From: Chitinophagaceae bacterium | GTDB lineage: Bacteria; Bacteroidota; Bacteroidia; Chitinophagales; Chitinophagaceae | Direction of reading: 5' to 3' | NCBI GenBank assembly: GCA_016720775.1 | Contig: JADKJX010000009.1 | Coordinates: 72,427-136,426, forward strand | Length of the DNA stretch: 64,000 nt | In this document: one piece after another, positions 1 through 7,322 of the stretch | Layout: each line of letters begins with the position of its first letter | Position numbering within the stretch: position 1 is the first letter of the stretch | Made by a program: the position numbers and the translations under genes | The notes under the pieces: generated by a model | The model's database searches: none | Told to the model about the DNA's origin: nothing | What the model saw: the letters and a program-made list of their open reading frames with translations, nothing else

Positions 1-388
1 GATAGAGCAAAGGGATTTTATTTCGAGGAATAATATTGATTAGGGTGGTAGATAATAAGATTTCCCTGATTTTTCTTTTTAATGTCATTTCGAATCTGTT
101 TGTAAGAACCCTTACTAATTGCTGCTCAATCGTGCTAGCCCCTTCTTTTTTATTGTAGAGTATTTTATTTCGAATAGCTCTTATTATTGCAATTACATCA
201 AATCCAATATGATATTTAAACCTATGATCCTCCCCGGAAATTAAGAGCCTTTCAAGTAGTTTAATTTGTTCATCAAGGGTTAAATAATTCAATTTCCTGT
301 ATTCATCTAATAGCCTTTCCCTTAAATTATCATAAGACTTCCTGTATAGCCTTTTTGCAAAAAATGATATTATTACTCTAAGCCACAT
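1..388 (-). CDS. GT51 peptidoglycan transglycosylase, 3' end cut by window edge
   Basis: I translated this by hand from the ATG at 388; the frame stays open to base 1, so about 129 residues are visible and the C-terminus is missing. Residues near 55-65 read GEDHRFKYHIGFD, the catalytic-Glu motif of family 51 glycosyltransferases. It is followed by GASTIEQQLVRVL and then by MTLKRKIREILL, the second and third conserved blocks. Enzymes of this family polymerise lipid II into glycan strands. The N-terminus has only a short hydrophobic stretch (LRVIISFF) before a charged region, so a classic membrane anchor is not obvious. No penicillin-binding transpeptidase domain is visible in this part. An in-frame TAG at 416-418 lies upstream and 388 is the first ATG after it. 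Family call firm; exact role (monofunctional MtgA-like or other) open. Confidence 0.8.
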   Translation of the reverse strand, partial: MWLRVIISFFAKRLYRKSYDNLRERLLDEYRKLNYLTLDEQIKLLERLLISGEDHRFKYHIGFDVIAIIRAIRNKILYNKKEGASTIEQQLVRVLTNRFEMTLKRKIREILLSTTLINIIPRNKIPLLY

Positions 389-646
389 AATTGATATCTC
401 CGCAATTGATTTGCGCTATTTAAAAGTACTCAATAGGGCTAATAAATCCAAAATGACCGAATGCAAAATATATTCTATTCCAACGCTTAATTCAAAAACG
501 CATACCGTTTTTTCACTCCTCGCATTCTCCGTTAATATACCCTTGATGTGGGTTTGTACCCGGCGCATATTTGTACTAAGAATCAGTTTACACAAAAGGG
601 GTATCGATTGGGGCAGCCTCATATCATAATTATAATCTTTAAACAA

Positions 647-853
647 ATGAGCAAATCAACGAAGCCGCTTACCAAACGGGAACAGGAAGTACTGGAAGCA
701 TTGGCGAAAGGATTTTTGTACAAAGAGATCTCCCAGAAGCTTTTAATATCCCTCGACACTGTAAAGAAACATTGCAAGAACATTTACCAAAAACTGAATG
801 TCCGTAACCGTACAGAAGCCAGCAATTATTTCAATTCCAGGAAAGCCGCATAA
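647..853 (+). CDS. LuxR-type HTH-only small protein
   Basis: A 68-residue protein that is almost entirely one GerE/LuxR helix-turn-helix. It starts MSKSTKPLTKREQEVLEALA and continues through KEISQKLLISLDTVKKH and NIYQKLNVRNRTEA, the normal order of the four helices. It has no receiver or ligand domain, so it is either a stand-alone DNA-binding protein or is controlled only by its amount. A longer frame runs upstream to 548, but those residues resemble no domain, and the ATG at 647 sits right before the HTH. The DNA-binding part resembles the C-termini of the two response regulators in this window. It is divergent from the partial transglycosylase gene and is followed by a terminator at 949-972. 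Target unknown. Confidence 0.75.
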   Translation: MSKSTKPLTKREQEVLEALAKGFLYKEISQKLLISLDTVKKHCKNIYQKLNVRNRTEASNYFNSRKAA

Positions 854-948
854 CACAGCCTTGCTGTGAAATCCATTTAGCTAACCTCCAAAGAGAAACT
901 TTAATTGTCAGATAGCCTTTAATCAGGCACCGCCCTTGTGGAGATCAT

Positions 949-972
949 CAGCCCCTTACCGGGGCTGTTTTA
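949..972 (+). terminator. Rho-independent terminator after the HTH gene
   Basis: CAGCCCC (949-955) pairs with GGGGCTG (961-967) around a 5-nt loop and is followed by TTTTA. It lies about 95 bases after the HTH gene. In the 311-base gap between that gene and rplM I see only this hairpin and the rplM promoter. Confidence 0.7.
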
Positions 973-1077
973 TTGAATAAGCCCCTGTAAGGGATGAAGG
1001 ATATAAAATAGTAGTCAAAAATTTTACTGAAAATCAACACTTTATAAAAGTGCGATTAAAAATACTCTTCCATTTCC

Positions 1078-1109
1078 TTGGATGGTAATGCATATTGGGC
1101 TTACCTTCG
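1078..1109 (+). promoter_or_regulatory. Promoter of the rplM-rpsI-rpsB-tsf operon
   Basis: TTG (1078-1080), 21 bases, then TACCTTCG (1102-1109) match the Bacteroidota -33/-7 pattern TTG...TAnnTTTG with one change. Transcription would start near 1114, leaving a leader of about 50 nt before rplM. The leader contains a small hairpin, CCAC (1127-1130) with GTGG (1141-1144). Confidence 0.55.
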
Positions 1110-1164
1110 CCGTCCAAAATTTAAAGCCACGGGGATAGCTGTGGTAAAACCTAAAAATTAAAAG

Positions 1165-1608
1165 ATGAGCAAATTACATTTCACCACCAAACATGCGAAC
1201 GAGGCTACCGTTACACACAACTGGTATGTTGTGGATGGTACTAATCAAACCGTTGGCCGTATGTGTTCTAAAATTGCCGCTGTATTGCGTGGCAAGAACA
1301 AAGCCTATTACACCCCACATGTTGACTGTGGCGATTTCATTATTGTTACCAATTGTGAAAAGATCAAACTTACTGGTAACAAGATGGATGATAAGATCTA
1401 TGATAACTACAGTGGTTATCCCGGCGGACGTAAAGAAGAAGTTGCAAAGACATTGCTGAAGCGCAGGCCGGAAGTGATCATTGAAAGAGCTGTAAAAGGG
1501 ATGCTTCCTAAAAACAGGCTGGGCCGTAAAATGTACAAAAAACTTTTTGTGTACCAGGGCGATAATCACCCACACGCTGCACAACAACCAAAGGAGTTAA
1601 AATTCTAA
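1165..1608 (+). CDS. rplM: 50S ribosomal protein L13
   Basis: A 147-residue protein of normal length for bacterial L13, a 23S rRNA-binding assembly protein of the large subunit. Family landmarks are visible in order: WYVVDGTNQTVGRMCSKIA near the N-terminus, LRGKNKAYYTPHVDCGD, and MLPKNRLGRKMYKKLFVY near the C-terminus. It is the first gene of a four-gene translation operon; rpsI follows after 59 bases, the usual L13-S9 pairing. ATG at 1165 gives a full N-terminus. A short hairpin in the leader could serve r-protein autoregulation, but that is inference only. Confidence 0.97.
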   Translation: MSKLHFTTKHANEATVTHNWYVVDGTNQTVGRMCSKIAAVLRGKNKAYYTPHVDCGDFIIVTNCEKIKLTGNKMDDKIYDNYSGYPGGRKEEVAKTLLKRRPEVIIERAVKGMLPKNRLGRKMYKKLFVYQGDNHPHAAQQPKELKF

Positions 1609-1667
1609 CCCTTCAGATTCGCTCAGGGTTAAAAAAACAAATCATTTTCATTCGAAACAAACAATAA

Positions 1668-2057
1668 ATGGAAAAGCAAAAAAATGCAATCGGTCGTAGG
1701 AAAGAAGCGGTAACCCGTATTTTCCTTTCAAAAGGCGACGGAAAGATTACCGTTAACGGCAAAGATTATAAAACTTATTTCCCGCTGGTGTATTTACAAA
1801 ACCAGGTGGAAGCGCCATTAAAAACAGTTGAATCTTCCGATAAATTTGATGTGGTTGTTAATGCAACCGGCGGCGGGGTTAAAGGACAGGCAGAAGCTGC
1901 AAAGCTGGGCATTGCCCGGGCTTTGATTGAAGTGAATGCTGAATACCGCCCGGCTTTAAAAGCGGCTGGCTTACTTAAGCGTGACCCACGTTCTGTTGAG
2001 CGTAAAAAACCAGGACGTAAGAAAGCAAGAAGGAGCTTCCAGTTCTCTAAAAGATAA
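1668..2057 (+). CDS. rpsI: 30S ribosomal protein S9
   Basis: A 129-residue protein of full bacterial S9 length. It shows the start IGRRKEAVTRIFLSKGDGKI, the central GGGVKGQAEAAKLGIARAL, and the basic tail DPRSVERKKPGRKKARRSFQ ending in FSKR. In known ribosomes the S9 C-terminal Lys-Arg reaches the P-site tRNA anticodon loop; here the protein ends in KR as expected. It lies between rplM and rpsB in the translation operon. The 114-base gap to rpsB holds an imperfect palindromic element (2061-2138). Confidence 0.97.
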   Translation: MEKQKNAIGRRKEAVTRIFLSKGDGKITVNGKDYKTYFPLVYLQNQVEAPLKTVESSDKFDVVVNATGGGVKGQAEAAKLGIARALIEVNAEYRPALKAAGLLKRDPRSVERKKPGRKKARRSFQFSKR

Positions 2058-2060
2058 AAA

Positions 2061-2138
2061 CTGGATTCAGGATACAAGATCCGGGATATCCATTATAATA
2101 ATGATATCTGTCCGGCATCTTGAATCAGGTATCTGGCA
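2061..2138. repeat. Imperfect intergenic palindrome between rpsI and rpsB
   Basis: The left arm (2061-2090) contains CAAGATCCGGGATATC and the right arm (2103-2138) contains GATATCTGTCCGGCATCTTG, so the two halves fold together with small bulges around an AT-rich centre that is itself self-complementary (CATTAT with ATAATG). It has no U-tract and lies inside an operon, so a full terminator is unlikely. It looks like a small dispersed palindromic element or a transcript-processing hairpin. Confidence 0.5.
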
Positions 2139-2171
2139 TCAAAAATTAAATAACTACATCAATAACATACA

Positions 2172-3062
2172 ATGGAAAATAATACTTCCTTACAACAGCA
2201 ACTTTTAGAAGCAGGTGTTCACTTTGGTCACTTAAAGAAAAAATGGAACCCCAAGATGTTGCCTTACATCTTTGCTGAAAAGAAAGGCATTCACATCATC
2301 GACCTGAACAAAACCGTAGAAGGTTTGCAGGAATCTGCCGCAGCACTGAAAGCAATTGCACGCAGCGGTAAGAAGGTAATGTTTGTAGCTACTAAAAAGC
2401 AGGCGAAAGAGATCGTGAGCGAGTGTGCCAAGCGTGTGAACATGCCTTACGTTACAGAGCGTTGGTTGGGTGGTATGCTTACCAACTTCAACACCGTTCG
2501 TAAAAGCGTTAAAAAAATGCAGAGTATTGAAAAGATGCTTGCAGACGGAAGCGCAGAAAGCCTGACCAAAAAAGAACGTCTTACGCTGAGCCGCGATAAA
2601 GAAAAAATGGAAAAAGTACTGGGTGGTATCTCCCAGATCAGTCGTGTACCCGCCGCTCTGTTCCTGGTGGATATAGGCCATGAGCACATTGCACTGGCAG
2701 AGGCAAAAAAATTAGGCATCACTACGTTTGGTATGGTTGATACCAACTGCGATCCAAATAAAGTGGAATTCTCAATTCCTGCAAATGATGATGCTACCAA
2801 ATCGATCTCCATCGTTGTGAATTACCTCACGGCAGCTATTGCCGAAGGTTTACAGGAACGCCAGGCAGATAAAGACGAAGAAGACAGTCACGATGTGGAT
2901 GAAACCGCCGAAGCCAAAGCAGCCCGCTTTGAGCAAAAGGTTGATGGCAGTGAAGAAAGAAACAAACGAGGCGGTGGCGGCGGAGGAAGAGGAGCTTCTT
3001 CTCAACCTAAGCGTCGTATAGCTGGCCCGGGTGCCGGCGGAAGAAAACCAGCAGCAAAATAA
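2172..3062 (+). CDS. rpsB: 30S ribosomal protein S2
   Basis: A 296-residue S2, a small-subunit protein that holds S1 near the mRNA exit. Landmarks: LLEAGVHFGHLKKKWNPKM at the N-terminus, FVATKKQAKEIV, YVTERWLGGMLTNF, and the signature ALAEAKKLGITTFGMVDTNC. The last 60 residues or so form an extension beyond the conserved core: acidic (DKDEEDSHDVDETAEAKA), then glycine/basic (GGGGGGRGASSQPKRR). That tail explains the length above the roughly 230-260 residues typical elsewhere. tsf follows after 68 bases, the standard rpsB-tsf order. Confidence 0.97.
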   Translation: MENNTSLQQQLLEAGVHFGHLKKKWNPKMLPYIFAEKKGIHIIDLNKTVEGLQESAAALKAIARSGKKVMFVATKKQAKEIVSECAKRVNMPYVTERWLGGMLTNFNTVRKSVKKMQSIEKMLADGSAESLTKKERLTLSRDKEKMEKVLGGISQISRVPAALFLVDIGHEHIALAEAKKLGITTFGMVDTNCDPNKVEFSIPANDDATKSISIVVNYLTAAIAEGLQERQADKDEEDSHDVDETAEAKAARFEQKVDGSEERNKRGGGGGGRGASSQPKRRIAGPGAGGRKPAAK

Positions 3063-3097
3063 TTGCGGCTATTAAAACAGAACTGCGGAGAGAGGTA

Positions 3098-3124
3098 TTT
3101 TAATTTTTAATTTTTAATTTTTAA
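3098..3124. repeat. Short TTTTTAA tandem repeat upstream of tsf
   Basis: Almost four copies of the heptamer TTTTTAA run from 3098 to 3124, ending 6 bases before the tsf ATG. The resulting leader is unstructured and A/U-rich, which may favour initiation where no Shine-Dalgarno sequence is seen. Copy number could vary by slippage. Confidence 0.5.
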
Positions 3125-3130
3125 TTGACA

Positions 3131-3955
3131 ATGAGTGTTACAATAACAGCAGCAGATATAAATAAACTGCGCCAGACAACCGGCGCCGGTATGTTGGATT
3201 GCCGTAAAGCACTGACAGAAAGCAACGGCGATTTTGAAGCGGCCATCGACTGGTTGCGTAAACAAGGACAGAAAGTTGCCGCAAAGCGCAGCGACCGTGA
3301 AGCAAAAGAAGGGGTGATCATCGCACAAACCACCGCCGATAATAAAAGTGGTATCATAATATGTGTGAGTGCCGAAACGGATTTCGTTAGTCGTAATCCT
3401 GAATTCGTTGCCTTTGTTCAGAATATTGCCAATGCAGCAATCGACCGCAATGCACAAAGCATTGAGGAACTGAATGACGTCATGATCGGTAATGAAAAAG
3501 TATCGGAATTAATTAATGATAAACTGGCTGCCATCGGAGAAAAGATCGGTATTACCCGTTTTGAAAGATTGAATGCAGATTACGTTGCTTCATACATACA
3601 CGGTGCTAACCGTATGGGCGTGCTGGTAGGCATGAGCAAACATGCTTTCGAAGCCGGTAAAGACGTGGCCATGCAGATAGCAGCAATGAATCCATTGGCT
3701 GTAGATGAAACTTCTATTTCACCAGAAACCATTGCCAGGGAAAAAGAGATCGCCATTGAGCAGATCAAGGCAGAAGGTAAACCTGCTGAAATGGCTGAAA
3801 AAATTGCCATGGGTAAAGTGAACAAATTCTTTAAAGAAAATACCTTGCTGGCCCAGCCTTTTGTAAAGGACAACAGCAAATCTGTAGCTGATTACTTGAA
3901 GAGCGTTGATGCCGATTTAAAAGTTACTGATTTTAAGAGAGTGGCTTTGGGATAA
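3131..3955 (+). CDS. tsf: Translation elongation factor Ts
   Basis: EF-Ts, the guanine nucleotide exchange factor that recycles EF-Tu. At 274 residues it is of normal length. The N-terminal UBA-like part contains LRQTTGAGMLDCRKALTES, the TGAGMxDC signature. The core shows VSAETDFVSRNPEFV (the TDFV motif that contacts EF-Tu) and the second core half near ADYVASYIHGANRMGVLVG. I take ATG at 3131; a TTG two codons earlier (3125) is less likely. It is the last gene of the operon and is followed by a strong hairpin at 3975-4002. Confidence 0.97.
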   Translation: MSVTITAADINKLRQTTGAGMLDCRKALTESNGDFEAAIDWLRKQGQKVAAKRSDREAKEGVIIAQTTADNKSGIIICVSAETDFVSRNPEFVAFVQNIANAAIDRNAQSIEELNDVMIGNEKVSELINDKLAAIGEKIGITRFERLNADYVASYIHGANRMGVLVGMSKHAFEAGKDVAMQIAAMNPLAVDETSISPETIAREKEIAIEQIKAEGKPAEMAEKIAMGKVNKFFKENTLLAQPFVKDNSKSVADYLKSVDADLKVTDFKRVALG

Positions 3956-3974
3956 GTTTATCACAAAAGATATT

Positions 3975-4006
3975 AAAGGCGGCGCTGTTCAGCACCGCCT
4001 TTTGTT
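3975..4006. terminator. Bidirectional terminator between tsf and a convergent gene
   Basis: AAAGGCGGCGCTG (3975-3987) pairs with CAGCACCGCCTTT (3990-4002) with one C/A mismatch and a tiny loop, followed by TGTTTTT. The A-rich left edge lets it work for the convergent gene at 4033 as well. Confidence 0.75.
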
Positions 4007-4032
4007 TTTCTCAATGCCCGGTAATAAGCGTC

Positions 4033-4587
4033 TTACCTGGCATATACCCCATTTGGAGATACTACTGAAGCAGGCCCGCCACTGATGCCAACGGGTGGAA
4101 TGATAATGTCAATATTTTTTCCATTTACTTTTAAAGATGCTTTCCTGGCATGGATCTCCACACCCTGCTGGTAAAAAGGGGGCATGGCAGCCGGCTTGCG
4201 GTCAATCAGATAAGGTTCACTGAAATCACTCATCTCAACTTCAAAAGTATAACCGCCCGTTACACATTTTGCTGATGCCGATGTTGCAGAAATTTTAATA
4301 TCAATGGTTGCATCCAGTACCGGGGCAGCTTCAAATGGGGTGCCGGCAAAAATGTTAGGACCAAAATAAGCGCCTACTTTTGCATCTGTTCCTACAAATC
4401 CAAACACCAATGGTGCCGCATTGGTATCGGGTTGCCAGAATATCATTCCGCTCGGCGCATCACCAACGGGTGTGTTTACCATACGGCCAAGGTGTACAAT
4501 TACATTTGGCATTTGCAGATCGGGAGAAGTTACTGCCACCAGGTCAATACCTCCTTCCCAGCTCATCCATTTTGAAACGTTTGTCAT
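4033..4587 (-). CDS. Hypothetical protein of unknown family
   Basis: A 184-residue protein that I do not recognise. It has no signal peptide, membrane helix or lipobox. The sequence is rich in Gly, Pro, Val and aromatic residues with alternating hydrophobic stretches, suggesting an all-beta fold; landmarks are WMSWEGGIDLVAV, GMIFWQPDTNAAPLVFGFVG and GGYTFEVEMSDFSEPY. Cysteine is rare (one, in AKCVTGG). The ATG at 4587 is the only reasonable start. It converges on the ribosomal operon and shares a terminator with it. The gap of 133 bases to HK1 on its other side carries a perfect palindrome (4643-4670) that could control both genes. Confidence 0.6.
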   Translation of the reverse strand: MTNVSKWMSWEGGIDLVAVTSPDLQMPNVIVHLGRMVNTPVGDAPSGMIFWQPDTNAAPLVFGFVGTDAKVGAYFGPNIFAGTPFEAAPVLDATIDIKISATSASAKCVTGGYTFEVEMSDFSEPYLIDRKPAAMPPFYQQGVEIHARKASLKVNGKNIDIIIPPVGISGGPASVVSPNGVYAR

Positions 4588-4642
4588 AATTTTTTATTAA
4601 GAGTAATTAATATTACGTAAAGCTATTGTTGTCTTAGCTTAA

Positions 4643-4670
4643 TTAAAATACCCTGCAAAGGGTATTTTAA
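4643..4670. promoter_or_regulatory. Perfect 28-bp palindrome, possible NarL-family operator
   Basis: Arms of 12 bp (4643-4654 and 4659-4670) match perfectly around GCAA. The core can be read as TACCCTG-CA-AAGGGTA, a 7-2-7 inverted arrangement like that known for NarL-family sites. It lies 50 bases upstream of HK1 and 55 bases upstream of the divergent gene at 4587. The half-site GGGTATT recurs before RR1, the LamG gene and the ELW/HK2 divergent pair. It has no U-tract, so it does not look like a terminator. Confidence 0.55.
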
Positions 4671-4720
4671 ACAGCATTTGTAACGGGCTACTGAATTGTC
4701 CGATCGGTATTTGTAGCTTT

Positions 4721-6448
4721 ATGGTAAAACAAAGTAATTCCAGGATGCATAAAGGCTGCGGTTTAATTTTTCTGCTGATTATCAGCACAGGGTTATTTGC
4801 TCAAAAGAACGGTCTGGTTAAGCAATTGGCTGCAATTGAGAAAAGCAATGCTTACGACACAAACATTAAAGAGCTTAAAAAAATCCTCAGTACATCCAAT
4901 CTCACCACGGAAGAAAATATAACCGTACAAACCGAATTAATTCATCAATACCAGGAGTTGCACCAATGGGATACCTGCCTTCGTTATTGCCAGTCGCAAA
5001 TTGCACTGGCACAAAAGCAAAACAACAAACTGGCCGAAGCAACTTTTTATAAACTGCTAGGCAATACCTGTTATCATATACCCGACAAGGAAAAAGCTGT
5101 GGCATATTGGAAAAAATGTATTGCCATAAGTGAAACAATAAACCAGGGCCTGTTACTGGAACAGTGCTATCATAATATTGGCTCGGTAATACTGGAAAGC
5201 GGTAAAAATTATGATGAGGCAGAAAAGAATTTTTTAAAAGCAATACAATTAAGTGTTGCCAATAAAACGGATACAACGCAGCTGGGTAACCTGCATTACC
5301 GCCTGCTGGCAACTTTGTATCAGCAAACCGGGCGAAATGAAAAAGCCGAGACTTTATATACAACGGTTATTGCAAGGGCAAGGCAATTAAACGACAGCCT
5401 TCGCATTGCTGAAGCGCTGATGTTTTATGCAGTATTATTAAGCAGTGAAAAAAAATTTGACAAAGCAATTGAAAACGGAAAAGAAGCATTGCTGATATCT
5501 CAGAAATTCAACAAGCTGGATATGGAGCAAACAGCGCTTGGGTTATTGTCGTCGAACTATGCTCAGGCCAGTAACTTTAAAGAAGCATACCGTTATTTGT
5601 ATGACCAGAATGAATCCTACAGAAAACGGTTCAACACTGACCTGAACAGCAAAATGAGTGAGGCCGAAGCTAAATTTAAAACAAGTGAATTGCAGCATGA
5701 AAACGAGATCGCTTCTATCAAGGCAAAAAAAGAAAAACAAATTTATCTCACAGGATTTGCCGGTTTACTCATCCTGGCCAGTTTTGCATTTTATTATTTT
5801 TATCAAAAAAGAAGTGTACGGCAAAAAGTACAGATGCAATTACAGGTGCAGGCAGAAAAAGAAAGGCTTAGCAGGGACCTGCACGATAACCTGGGCTCAC
5901 AAATGGCCCTGCTTTCCAACAACGTTGAAAATTTAGATACCAATTACCGGAAACAACTGGGCATTGATGAAAATATTGACCGGGTAAAGGGTACTTCCAA
6001 GCAACTTTTACAAACACTGCGGGAAACCATCTGGATATTGAACAAGGAGCAGGTAAGTGCGCAGGAATTTTTTGATAAGCTGGTTGATTATACCCATCGT
6101 TTTTTACAGTCGTACCCGGGAATAGAGCTGCGGGTAGAAGAAAATTTTGCAGGCAGCAAAGAACTTAACTCAAATGAGGCGCTGCAGCTTTTTCGTATCT
6201 GCCAGGAAGCCATTACAAACTCCTGCAAATATTCCAAAAGCGAAGTACTGGACCTATATGGAAAAACGGAGCAGGGAATATTTACCATCCGCATTAAGGA
6301 TTCGGGAAAAGGATTTGATAGCTTAGCCATAAGGGAAGAAGGCCATTACGGATTGAAGAATATGCAGAAACGGGCAGCTGTTGTTAATGCTAACCTGCAG
6401 ATACTGACAGCAACAGGCAATGGCGTTACCATAACCATAAACGTGTAA
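4721..6448 (+). CDS. TPR-sensor histidine kinase, HisKA_3 family (HK1)
   Basis: A 575-residue sensor kinase. A signal peptide (CGLIFLLIISTGLFAQ) leads a periplasmic region of TPR-like helices to about residue 340, followed by one membrane helix at about 341-361 (LTGFAGLLILASFAFYYF). The cytoplasmic part has the HisKA_3 box ERLSRDLHDNLGSQMALL with phospho-acceptor His388. The HATPase part shows QEAITNSCKYSKS (N box), IKDSGKGFD (G1) and GHYGLKNMQKRA (G2). It should autophosphorylate and pass phosphate to the NarL-type regulator encoded 73 bases downstream. A second ATG at 4745 is an alternative start that keeps the signal peptide. The TPR sensor probably responds to a protein partner; the signal is unknown. 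It is paralogous to HK2 at 18734. Confidence 0.9.
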   Translation: MVKQSNSRMHKGCGLIFLLIISTGLFAQKNGLVKQLAAIEKSNAYDTNIKELKKILSTSNLTTEENITVQTELIHQYQELHQWDTCLRYCQSQIALAQKQNNKLAEATFYKLLGNTCYHIPDKEKAVAYWKKCIAISETINQGLLLEQCYHNIGSVILESGKNYDEAEKNFLKAIQLSVANKTDTTQLGNLHYRLLATLYQQTGRNEKAETLYTTVIARARQLNDSLRIAEALMFYAVLLSSEKKFDKAIENGKEALLISQKFNKLDMEQTALGLLSSNYAQASNFKEAYRYLYDQNESYRKRFNTDLNSKMSEAEAKFKTSELQHENEIASIKAKKEKQIYLTGFAGLLILASFAFYYFYQKRSVRQKVQMQLQVQAEKERLSRDLHDNLGSQMALLSNNVENLDTNYRKQLGIDENIDRVKGTSKQLLQTLRETIWILNKEQVSAQEFFDKLVDYTHRFLQSYPGIELRVEENFAGSKELNSNEALQLFRICQEAITNSCKYSKSEVLDLYGKTEQGIFTIRIKDSGKGFDSLAIREEGHYGLKNMQKRAAVVNANLQILTATGNGVTITINV

Positions 6449-6470
6449 AAATATTTTAAACAAGAATGAA

Positions 6471-6517
6471 ATGCCGCACAGGGGGTATTGTTAAATTTTC
6501 ACTTCCATTTATTTTTG
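6471..6517 (+). promoter_or_regulatory. RR1 promoter with 20-nt regulatory repeat
   Basis: The 20-mer ATGCCGCACAGGGGGTATTG (6471-6490) recurs exactly at 7243-7262. Its last three bases are the -33 TTG (6488-6490), followed by 19 bases and TATTTTTG (6510-6517), a full match to TAnnTTTG. Transcription should start at about 6522, the RR1 ATG, so the mRNA may be leaderless or nearly so. Confidence 0.6.
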
Positions 6518-6521
6518 TATT

Positions 6522-7190
6522 ATGTTAATAGGAATTGTTGATGATAAGGCATATTTAAGAAATTCGCTTAAAGAGAAACTGGCCTCTGTAGAAAATGAGA
6601 TCGAAATAATAATGGAGGCCGGCGATGGTACCGACTTTATAAAACAGATGAAAACCGCATCGCCCAAACCTGATGTGGTGCTGATGGATATTGAAATGCA
6701 TGAACTGAACGGCATTGAAACCATACAAAGGGCTGCCCCGCTTTATCCCTCGGTAAAATTCATCATGCTTACCGTATTTGATGATGACGAAAGGATCTTT
6801 AATGCCATTAAAGCGGGGGCGCATGGCTACTTATTAAAAGAAGCAACAGCCCAGCAGATCATTGATGCCATTTACCAGGTACATGAAGATGATGGCGCAC
6901 CGATGAGTCCGGGTATTGCCCGCAAGGCCTGGAAATGGCTTACCGCTATGTCATCACAACCAGTGGCAGAAAAAACCGCTGCATCCAAAAATGAGCTGGA
7001 ACCACTAAGTGAAAGGGAAAAAGAAATTTTAAAATGCAGTATGGAAGGGAAGGAGTACGCACAAATCGCCGAACTGCTTTTCCTGAGCAAACATACGGTG
7101 CGCCAGCATATGAAAAATATTTACAGCAAACTGCATGTAAGCAGTAAGATCGAAGCGCTGCAGATCAGTTTGAAGAATAAATGGATCTGA
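6522..7190 (+). CDS. NarL/FixJ-type response regulator (RR1)
   Basis: A 222-residue two-domain regulator. The receiver domain (residues 1-120) begins MLIGIVDDKAYLRNSL and carries the phospho-acceptor Asp56 in VVLMDIEMHELNG, with the switch Thr and Lys in IMLTVFDDDE and GYLLKEA. A linker leads to a LuxR HTH at about 158-220 (LSEREKEILKCSMEGKEYAQ, then SKHTVRQHMKNIYSKLHVSS). HK1 upstream is the obvious partner. Its own promoter and that of the LamG gene share an exact 20-nt element, so autoregulation plus control of the adhesin is a reasonable inference. Its receiver is clearly related to RR2 (20744): both contain LTVFDDDE, AIKAGA, GYLLK and GAPMSP. Confidence 0.92.
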   Translation: MLIGIVDDKAYLRNSLKEKLASVENEIEIIMEAGDGTDFIKQMKTASPKPDVVLMDIEMHELNGIETIQRAAPLYPSVKFIMLTVFDDDERIFNAIKAGAHGYLLKEATAQQIIDAIYQVHEDDGAPMSPGIARKAWKWLTAMSSQPVAEKTAASKNELEPLSEREKEILKCSMEGKEYAQIAELLFLSKHTVRQHMKNIYSKLHVSSKIEALQISLKNKWI

Positions 7191-7212
7191 TCTCCCCCGT
7201 TCATTTTAGTAC

Positions 7213-7236
7213 AGCCTCTGATGGGGCTTTTTTCTT
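7213..7236 (+). terminator. Terminator after RR1
   Basis: AGCCTC (7213-7218) pairs with GGGGCT (7223-7228, one G-T pair) around TGAT, followed by a run of T. It separates RR1 from the LamG gene, which then has its own promoter. Confidence 0.6.
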
Positions 7237-7242
7237 TTAAGA

Positions 7243-7290
7243 ATGCCGCACAGGGGGTATTGCCTGCCGGGCTAATAAGAGACATTTTTG
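7243..7290 (+). promoter_or_regulatory. LamG-gene promoter with the same 20-nt repeat
   Basis: ATGCCGCACAGGGGGTATTG at 7243-7262 ends in the -33 TTG (7260-7262). After 20 bases comes CATTTTTG (7283-7290), one base off TAnnTTTG. The layout matches the RR1 promoter, so a common activator or repressor is likely. The leader to the ATG at 7323 is about 28 nt. Confidence 0.55.
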
Positions 7291-7322
7291 TAAGGTTATA
7301 AATCCCGTTTAAACACTTTACA

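Noticed and set aside
3098..3124. TTTTTAA tandem repeat as a phase-variable promoter of tsf
   Set aside because: tsf is essential and lies within an operon; a neutral A/T-rich leader is more plausible.
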